Of a stretch of DNA of 64,000 nucleotides, positions 58,593 to 64,000 are shown piece by piece. How positions within the stretch are numbered: position 1 is the stretch's first letter; each line of letters opens with the position of its first letter. Source of the stretch: Desulfuromonadaceae bacterium. GTDB taxonomy: Bacteria; Desulfobacterota; Desulfuromonadia; Desulfuromonadales; JAHYIW01. Below the pieces are notes generated by a model. The model did no database searches. It was not told the origin of the DNA and worked only from the letters and a program-made list of their open reading frames with translations. The DNA lies in the NCBI GenBank assembly GCA_019429445.1, contig JAHYIW010000007.1:1-64000 (forward strand), given 5' to 3'. A program made the position numbers and the translations under genes.

Positions 58593-58721
58593 TTACTTGA
58601 AAATCACGTTGCCGTACACCAAGTCATCCGCCACATTGATGTCGGAAAAACGTCGTTCAATTCTCCGGCTTGCCTCAAGAATCTGCTGCAATATTTCCCG
58701 CACCAGCGCAACATCAAACAT
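58593..58721 (-). pseudogene. HepT-like toxin (DUF86), truncated after 42 codons
   Basis: The frame begins at ATG 58721, overlapping mntA by 8 bases as usual for this pair. The product starts MFDVALVREILQQILEASRR and continues IERRFSDINVADDLV, the typical HEPN (DUF86) N-terminus of ~110-residue HepT proteins. It then ends after eight unrelated codons. The RNase motif (R-x4-6-H) and the AMPylated Tyr region are missing. The break lies 12 bases before trpB. Confidence 0.65.
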
Positions 58722-59007
58722 AGATCGCCTCACGATCAATATGGCTTTTCAAAAACGCATTCATCCGCTCCCGATAATGGACATGATCAACCCGTTCGTG
58801 CAAAGCCTCCTCCAACTCCTCCTTGACATGCACCAGAGTAAAAAGATTCGGCTCGCGCATCTGCACCACGATATCGATATCACTCGTTGCCGTGGCCTGA
58901 TTGCGCGCAACTGAACCGAAAACCCCCAGAGCCGTCACTCCATAACGGGCTTCCAGCACAACCTTCTGATCACGCAACACGGATAATGTCTCTTCTCGAC
59001 TCTGCAT
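58714..59007 (-). CDS. mntA: MntA-type minimal nucleotidyltransferase antitoxin
   Basis: A 97-residue nucleotidyltransferase with the GSx10DxD signature (GSVARNQATATSDIDIVV) preceded by YGVTALGVF, and a C-terminal helical part. MntA antitoxins AMPylate HepT toxins. Here the toxin gene is truncated, so the antitoxin appears orphaned within the trp cluster between trpF and trpB. The reading frame itself is intact. Confidence 0.85.
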   Translation of the reverse strand: MQSREETLSVLRDQKVVLEARYGVTALGVFGSVARNQATATSDIDIVVQMREPNLFTLVHVKEELEEALHERVDHVHYRERMNAFLKSHIDREAIYV

Positions 59008-59067
59008 GCCGTTTTCTTTATTTTAAGGGGTACGATATTCGCCAACCAAAACCCGGCAGACCCTGGC

Positions 59068-59685
59068 TTACGGTGACACTGCTCTGGCGGCGGCGATAAA
59101 CGCCGCCACCTTCGCTGCATCTTTCTGCCCCGGCGATCGCTCAACGCCGCTGGAAACATCGACCGCGTAGGGGTGCACGGTACGGATCGCCGCCGCGACA
59201 TTTTCAGGGGTCAGGCCGCCGGCGAGGATCACCGGGCGCTGGCCGGCAACCTCGGCGGCCAGCTCCCAATTGAAACTTTTGCCGGTGCCGCCATAACTGT
59301 CCGCACACCAGGCATCGAGCAGCAGCGCGGCGGTGCGGTATTTTTCATGCCCGGCGATACTCGCGGCAGCCGCGACCCGCAGCGCCTTGATCACCCGCAA
59401 CGGCGCATAATCGCACGCAGTCGGCGGCTCGTCACCGTGCAACTGAATCACCTCAAGCCCGCAGACTTTGGCGATCATCCGCACCCGTTCCGGGGTCTCA
59501 TTGACAAACAGACCGACCGGCGTCACCAACGGCGGCAGTGCCGCGATAATCGTGCGCGCCCGCTCCGGCGAAACATGGCGGGGGCTGCCGGGGTAAAACA
59601 CAAAACCGAGGGCGTCGGCACCACAGGCGACTGCGTGGCGGGCATCTTCAAGGTTGGTGATACCGCAGATTTTAACACGCACCAT
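59068..59685 (-). CDS. trpF: Phosphoribosylanthranilate isomerase
   Basis: Third step of tryptophan synthesis. The 205-residue barrel has the catalytic Cys in VKICGITNLED, GFVFYPGSPRHVSPE, LHGDEPP, the catalytic Asp region LLDAWCADSYGGTGKSFNW, LAGGLTPENV and the phosphate site VDVSSGVERSPGQKD. ATG 59685 is preferred over a TTG two codons earlier. Confidence 0.95.
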   Translation of the reverse strand: MVRVKICGITNLEDARHAVACGADALGFVFYPGSPRHVSPERARTIIAALPPLVTPVGLFVNETPERVRMIAKVCGLEVIQLHGDEPPTACDYAPLRVIKALRVAAAASIAGHEKYRTAALLLDAWCADSYGGTGKSFNWELAAEVAGQRPVILAGGLTPENVAAAIRTVHPYAVDVSSGVERSPGQKDAAKVAAFIAAARAVSP

Positions 59686-59718
59686 AAGCAAACCCCGTCA
59701 GGGTGGACTGCTGCAAAA

Positions 59719-61071
59719 CTACCCCACCTTGGGCAGCTGCGCCAGCGATTCCCTGATCGCTTCTTCCGGATAGTCATAATCGGTCAGCTTGCCGGCGAAG
59801 AAATCGTCATAGGCCTGCATGTCGACGTGGCCGTGACCGGACAGATTGAAGAGAATCGTCTTCTCTTTCCCTTCTTCATCGGCCTGCAACGCCTCGTCGA
59901 TGGCGCCACGAATGGCGTGGCTCGATTCCGGGGCGGGGATGATCCCCTCACTGCGGGAAAAAAGGACCGCCGCCTCGAAACAGGCGAGTTGATGAACCGA
60001 CTTCGCCTCGACGACACCTTCGTGCACCAGCTGTGAGACCAGCGCCGAGGCACCGTGATAGCGCAGGCCACCGGCATGAATCCCCGGCGGCATGAAATCG
60101 TGACCGAGGGTGTACATCTTCGCCACCGGTGCCATCTTGGCAGTGTCGCCGTAGTCGAAGGCGTAAACCCCCCGGGTCAGCGTCGGGCAGCTGGCCGGCT
60201 CGACAGCAAGGACACGCACGTTCTTACCCGCCGCCTTGTCCGCGACGAAGGGGAAACTGATGCCGGCGAAGTTGGAGCCGCCACCGTGACAGCCGATGAC
60301 GACATCGGGATAGTCACCGACCAGCGCCATCTGCTCCTTCGCCTCCAGGCCGATGATGGTCTGATGCAGGCAGACATGGTTGAGCACACTGCCCAAAGCA
60401 TAGCGGGTATCCTCGCGCCCAATAGCATCCTCGACCGCCTCGCTGATAGCGATACCGAGCGAGCCGTTGCTGTCGGGATGCGCGGCGAGGATCGCCCGCC
60501 CCGCGTTGGTCTGGTTCGACGGCGAGGGGATGACATTCGCTCCCCACAGTTGCATCATGCTCTTGCGGTACGGTTTCTGGTTGTAGGACACCTTGACCAT
60601 ATAAACCGTGCATTCGAGGCCAAACATCTGGCAGGCGAGCGAGATCGACGAACCCCATTGGCCGGCACCGGTCTCGGTAGCGATGCGTTTGGTGCCGAAA
60701 ATTTTATTGTAGTAGGCCTGCGGGATGGCGCTGTTCGGTTTGTGCGACCCGGCCGGAGAGCCTCCTTCGTATTTGTAATAGATCTTCGATGCGGTGCCGA
60801 GCGCTTTTTCGAGCCGATGGGCACGATACATCGGCGACGGTCGCCAGAGCTGATAGATGTCGAGCACTTCACGGGGGATGTCGATCCAGCGCTGCGTCGA
60901 TACCTCCTGCTCGATCAGCCCCATCGGAAAGAGCGGCAGCAGATCGTCCGGCGATACCGGCTGCATCGTCACCGGGTGAACCACCGGTGCCAGCGTCCCC
61001 GGCAGGTCGGGAATAACATTGTACCACTGTTTCGGGATATGGTCTTCAGGGAGCAGGATCTTGGTCTGCAT
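59719..61071 (-). CDS. TrpB-like pyridoxal-phosphate enzyme (TrpB2 type)
   Basis: A 450-residue tryptophan synthase beta-like protein. TrpB2 marks are the long N-terminal extension ([17 protein letters not shown]), [15 protein letters not shown], the PLP Lys in [45 protein letters not shown] and LSGHGHVD. TrpB2 proteins usually do not pair with TrpA and may use free indole or O-phosphoserine. It lies between trpC and trpF, giving this cluster two beta chains. Confidence 0.92.
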   Translation of the reverse strand: MQTKILLPEDHIPKQWYNVIPDLPGTLAPVVHPVTMQPVSPDDLLPLFPMGLIEQEVSTQRWIDIPREVLDIYQLWRPSPMYRAHRLEKALGTASKIYYKYEGGSPAGSHKPNSAIPQAYYNKIFGTKRIATETGAGQWGSSISLACQMFGLECTVYMVKVSYNQKPYRKSMMQLWGANVIPSPSNQTNAGRAILAAHPDSNGSLGIAISEAVEDAIGREDTRYALGSVLNHVCLHQTIIGLEAKEQMALVGDYPDVVIGCHGGGSNFAGISFPFVADKAAGKNVRVLAVEPASCPTLTRGVYAFDYGDTAKMAPVAKMYTLGHDFMPPGIHAGGLRYHGASALVSQLVHEGVVEAKSVHQLACFEAAVLFSRSEGIIPAPESSHAIRGAIDEALQADEEGKEKTILFNLSGHGHVDMQAYDDFFAGKLTDYDYPEEAIRESLAQLPKVG

Positions 61072-61111
61072 TGGTCGACTCCTTTATTTGTTTATGAGAA
61101 AACGATTTTGT

Positions 61112-61244
61112 CACCACAAAGGACGCGAAGAGTACGAAGGGGGATTCAAAATCTTCAATATCACAAAGCATCCACAGCTGGTGATGCGTATTATGATGTG
61201 AACCTCAACCGATTTTCTTCGTGTCCTTCGTGTTCTTCGTGGTG
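61112..61244. repeat. Inverted repeat of the CACCACGAAG..CACGAAG type
   Basis: The arms at 61112-61139 and 61217-61244 are inverted copies matching at 22 of 28 positions, built from CACCACxAAG and xACGAAG units. I recall this motif family as common between genes in related bacteria. The 77 bases between the arms hold no gene. It separates trpC from the TrpB2 gene. Confidence 0.65.
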
Positions 61245-61257
61245 AAGGCTTTTGCCT

Positions 61258-62058
61258 TTACCCGAGCAACTCTTTCAGCTTGGCACCGATATCGGCCTCG
61301 CGCATCAGCGCTTCGCCGATCAGAAAGGCCCCCACCCCGGCGTGCTGCAACCGCTCAACCTCGGCCCGGTGACTGATGCCACTCTCGGTGACCACAAAGC
61401 GTTCTGCCGGAATCAACGGCAGCAAGCGCTCGGTTGTCGTCAGCGCGGTGACAAAGGTTTGCAGATTGCGGTTGTTAATGCCGATCAGCGCACAATCGGT
61501 CTGCAACGCGAGTTCCAGCTCGCGTTCGTCATGAACTTCGAGCAGCACATCGAGGTGCAATTCAGCGGCCAGCGCGGAAAACTCACGCAACTGCGCCAGG
61601 TCAAGCATGGCGGCGATGAGCAAAATCGCATCGGCACCAGCAACGCGGGCCTCAACAATCTGGTAGGGATCACAGATAAAATCTTTCCGCAACAAGGGCA
61701 AATTGACCTGCTCACGAATCAGACGAAGAAAATGCAGCTCCCCCAGGAAGAATTTATGGTCCGTCAATACCGACAAACAGGCGGCGCCGCCCGCCGCGTA
61801 AATCTCGGCAATCGCCAGGGGATCAAAATCGGAACGGATCACCCCCTGCGACGGCGACCCTTTCTTGACTTCGGCAATGATGGCCGTCCTGCCGGACGCG
61901 TGAGTCGCGCGCAGAGCGCGCATGAAGCCGCGCGGTTGATCCTTCAGCTCGGCAAGTTGCGCCCGTAGTTCACCCTCTGGCAGAGTGGCGCGCGCGGCGG
62001 CCACCTCGTCGCGCTTATGGGCGACAATCGTCTTGAGAATTTGAGGGGAAGCGGTCAT
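61258..62058 (-). CDS. trpC: Indole-3-glycerol phosphate synthase
   Basis: Fourth step of tryptophan synthesis. The 266-residue barrel has the catalytic Lys in [51 protein letters not shown], the Glu in [20 protein letters not shown] and [12 protein letters not shown]. It overlaps trpD by 4 bases. Confidence 0.96.
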   Translation of the reverse strand: MTASPQILKTIVAHKRDEVAAARATLPEGELRAQLAELKDQPRGFMRALRATHASGRTAIIAEVKKGSPSQGVIRSDFDPLAIAEIYAAGGAACLSVLTDHKFFLGELHFLRLIREQVNLPLLRKDFICDPYQIVEARVAGADAILLIAAMLDLAQLREFSALAAELHLDVLLEVHDERELELALQTDCALIGINNRNLQTFVTALTTTERLLPLIPAERFVVTESGISHRAEVERLQHAGVGAFLIGEALMREADIGAKLKELLG

Positions 62059-63107
62059 TGGCTGGTCAGCTGCGCCAGTTTTTCAACCTGCGCTAAAGCG
62101 CGTCCGGAATCGATCGCCTCCGCCGCAAGGGTAATCCCGGCACGAACTGACGTCACTTTGCCGGAGGCCAGCAGCGCATAGGCCGCATTGAGCAGAACGA
62201 TATCGCGTTTTGGCCCTTGCTCCCCGGCAAGGATGCCGCGCACGATCAGCGCATTCCCGCGGGCATCGCCACCGCGCAGATCAGCCATGGTGCAGCGGCT
62301 AAAACCGAACTGTTCCGGCGTGATGCGGTCGACACCGACCCCGTCGGCGCTGACGGTCGCCACCGTGGTCGGACCGGTCAGGGTGATCTCATCCATACCG
62401 TCGCTACCGCAGACGACGAAACCGCGCCGACAGCCGAGATTGTGCAGCACTTGCGCCAGCGGTTCAACCAGATCCTCGCGATAGACTCCCATCACCTGGC
62501 AATCGGCCTTGGCCGGGTTGGTCAACGGACCAAGGATATTGAAGATGGTGCGAATACCGATCTCCTTGCGCGGCCCGATAGCGTATTTCATCGCCCCGTG
62601 CAGGGCCGGGGCAAAGAGAAACCCGATGCCGATCTCGTTAATACACTGTTCAACCACCTCGGGGGTGACGTCAAGGTTAACACCCAGCGCTTCGATCACA
62701 TCGGCACTGCCGCACGCCGAGGACACCGAGCGGTTGCCGTGCTTGGCGACCTTGATGCCGCAACTGGAGGCAACAAAGGCAACGGTGGTGGAGATATTGA
62801 AGGTGTTGGTACCGTCGCCACCGGTGCCGACCACATCGAGGATCGTCTCCTGGTCGAGGTTGATCTCGTCGCGGTCGATATCGAGGACATTGCGACCGAC
62901 CCTGATCGGCGTGGCACGCTCGCGCATCACCCTGGCCGCGCCGGTGATCTCGGCAACCGTCTCCCCCTTCATGCGCAACGCGGTGATCAACGCACCAATT
63001 TGCGCCGGCGTCGCTCCGCCGGACATGATCTGATCCATCACTTCGACCATCTCCCCTTCGGAAAGATTCTGCCGTTCCACCACCTTCGCAATCGCCAGCT
63101 TGATCAT
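62055..63107 (-). CDS. trpD: Anthranilate phosphoribosyltransferase
   Basis: Second step of tryptophan synthesis. The 350 residues show the PRPP loop [72 protein letters not shown] and [11 protein letters not shown] 63107 is chosen, with GGAGG 5 bases upstream; the GTG four codons earlier overlaps that ribosome site. Confidence 0.96.
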   Translation of the reverse strand: MIKLAIAKVVERQNLSEGEMVEVMDQIMSGGATPAQIGALITALRMKGETVAEITGAARVMRERATPIRVGRNVLDIDRDEINLDQETILDVVGTGGDGTNTFNISTTVAFVASSCGIKVAKHGNRSVSSACGSADVIEALGVNLDVTPEVVEQCINEIGIGFLFAPALHGAMKYAIGPRKEIGIRTIFNILGPLTNPAKADCQVMGVYREDLVEPLAQVLHNLGCRRGFVVCGSDGMDEITLTGPTTVATVSADGVGVDRITPEQFGFSRCTMADLRGGDARGNALIVRGILAGEQGPKRDIVLLNAAYALLASGKVTSVRAGITLAAEAIDSGRALAQVEKLAQLTSQ

Positions 63108-63158
63108 TTTATCCTCCACCGGGCACCATCGACCGCGCCCGCAATAAATCGCGCGCTA

Positions 63159-63725
63159 TCAGGTCAAATTAAGAAAATTCTGCAACAACTGTTTCCCCGC
63201 CCCGGTGAGGATCGATTCGGGATGAAACTGAACGCCCCAGACCGGCAGCTCTTTATGTGCCAGCCCCATGATGGTGCCGTCCTCGGTCCAGGCGGTGATC
63301 TGTACAGTGTCCGGCAGGCTGTCCCGTTCAACAATCAGTGAATGATAGCGTGTCGCCACAAAGGGGTTATCGAGTCCAGCAAAAATATCACTCCCGGCGT
63401 GATGAATCAGACTCGTTTTGCCGTGCATCAGGGTCGCGGCGCGCACCACCTTGCCGCCAAACGCCTGACCGATCGCCTGATGGCCGAGGCACACACCGAA
63501 GATTGGAATCATGCCGGCAAAACGTTCGATGGCAGCCACCGAAATCCCCGCCTCGCCCGGCGTGCAGGGGCCGGGGGAAATCACCAGTTGGCGCGGCTTG
63601 AGCGCGGCAATTTCGTCGAGCGTGATCTTGTCGTTGCGGTAGACGACGACATCGGCACCGAGCTCGCCCAGATATTGAACCAGATTATAGGTAAAGGAGT
63701 CGTAGTTGTCGATCATCAACACCAT
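63159..63725 (-). CDS. trpG: Anthranilate synthase component II (glutamine amidotransferase)
   Basis: Supplies ammonia to TrpE. The 188-residue class I amidotransferase has [31 protein letters not shown], the nucleophile Cys in [17 protein letters not shown], and the His-Glu pair in [14 protein letters not shown] 63725 begins 1 base after the trpE stop; the frame is open ten codons further into trpE. Confidence 0.95.
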   Translation of the reverse strand: MVLMIDNYDSFTYNLVQYLGELGADVVVYRNDKITLDEIAALKPRQLVISPGPCTPGEAGISVAAIERFAGMIPIFGVCLGHQAIGQAFGGKVVRAATLMHGKTSLIHHAGSDIFAGLDNPFVATRYHSLIVERDSLPDTVQITAWTEDGTIMGLAHKELPVWGVQFHPESILTGAGKQLLQNFLNLT

Positions 63726-63726
63726 G

Positions 63727-64000
63727 TCAGTCGAGCCCCCGTCGCGCCATTTCAATCGCTTTCAGTGCGCCGCGCGCTTTGCTCAGCGTCTCCTGATACT
63801 CGCTCTCGGGGTCGGAATCGGCAACAATCCCGGCACCGGCCTGAAGATGGATGCGACCCTGATTGACGATCAGCGTGCGGATCGCGATCGCCATATCCAT
63901 ATTGCCGGAAAAAGACAGGTAACCGACCGCGCCTCCGTAAATTTCGCGGCGGCACGGTTCCAGCTCGTCGATGATCTCCATCGCCCGGATTTTCGGCGCG
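63727..64000 (-). CDS. trpE: Anthranilate synthase component I, C-terminal part (runs off the right edge)
   Basis: The last ~90 codons of trpE; the gene continues beyond base 64000. It shows the chorismate-enzyme C-terminus: [63 protein letters not shown] split over consecutive stretches, and [17 protein letters not shown]. It would be the first trp gene in view; any leader or attenuator lies outside the window. Confidence 0.95.
   Translation of the reverse strand, partial: APKIRAMEIIDELEPCRREIYGGAVGYLSFSGNMDMAIAIRTLIVNQGRIHLQAGAGIVADSDPESEYQETLSKARGALKAIEMARRGLD

Overview
This window looks like chromosomal DNA from a member of the Desulfuromonadales/Geobacterales group (Desulfobacterota, formerly Deltaproteobacteria). 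The evidence is gene order and gene content, not a database match: smc-roadblock-ftsY, the trp-accD-folC-lptD run, two trpB types in one trp cluster, a rubrerythrin, a TAXI-type TRAP transporter behind a sigma-54 promoter, and a 16S rRNA 5' region at the left edge. Most genes are on the minus strand.

Layout. 1-614 is the 5' part of a 16S rRNA gene read leftward, with tandem promoters at 759-905. 989-18664 is housekeeping: tyrS, ymdB, rny, a 5-FCL gene, a structured RNA in the position 6S RNA often takes, zapA-zapB, ftsY-roadblock-smc, a membrane ferredoxin protein, aat-clpA-clpS, then rightward hflK-hflC and a zinc ribbon. 18783-21469 has a CheY-like regulator, rmuC and sfsA. 21656-25256 is a leftward group: rubrerythrin, two tiny open frames, a PhnD-like lipoprotein and a membrane histidine kinase.

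25257-36171 is an accessory (defence-like) island with no visible integrase. It holds a three-gene overlapping cassette around a TIGR04255 protein, a nucleotide-cyclase-like protein, a split restriction-modification system (small methylase subunit, large Eco57I-type methylase, GIY-YIG/helicase protein), an mrr remnant, parDE and rhuM. Within the RM operon a one-domain GIY-YIG nuclease gene is bracketed by 34-bp inverted repeats. From these repeats 24-bp tandem arrays extend outward into the coding ends of its neighbours. This is the most unusual structure in the window.

36249-46973 has aroK-aroE, yajD, a sigma-54-driven TAXI-TRAP operon whose permease carries a lipoyl-like domain, a Lon-like protease gene flanked by 125-bp direct repeats, a candidate small RNA, a secreted HEAT-repeat protein and ispG. 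47126-49425 is ligA-acyP on the plus strand. 49430-64000 is a long leftward cluster, in transcription order trpE-G-D-C-B2-F, mntA with a truncated hepT, trpB1, a DEAD-box helicase, a family 5 uracil-DNA glycosylase, trpA, a cyclic-nucleotide-phosphodiesterase-like hydrolase, accD, folC and lptD. Four different short palindromic or repeat families sit between genes across the window. No tRNA or CRISPR array was seen.
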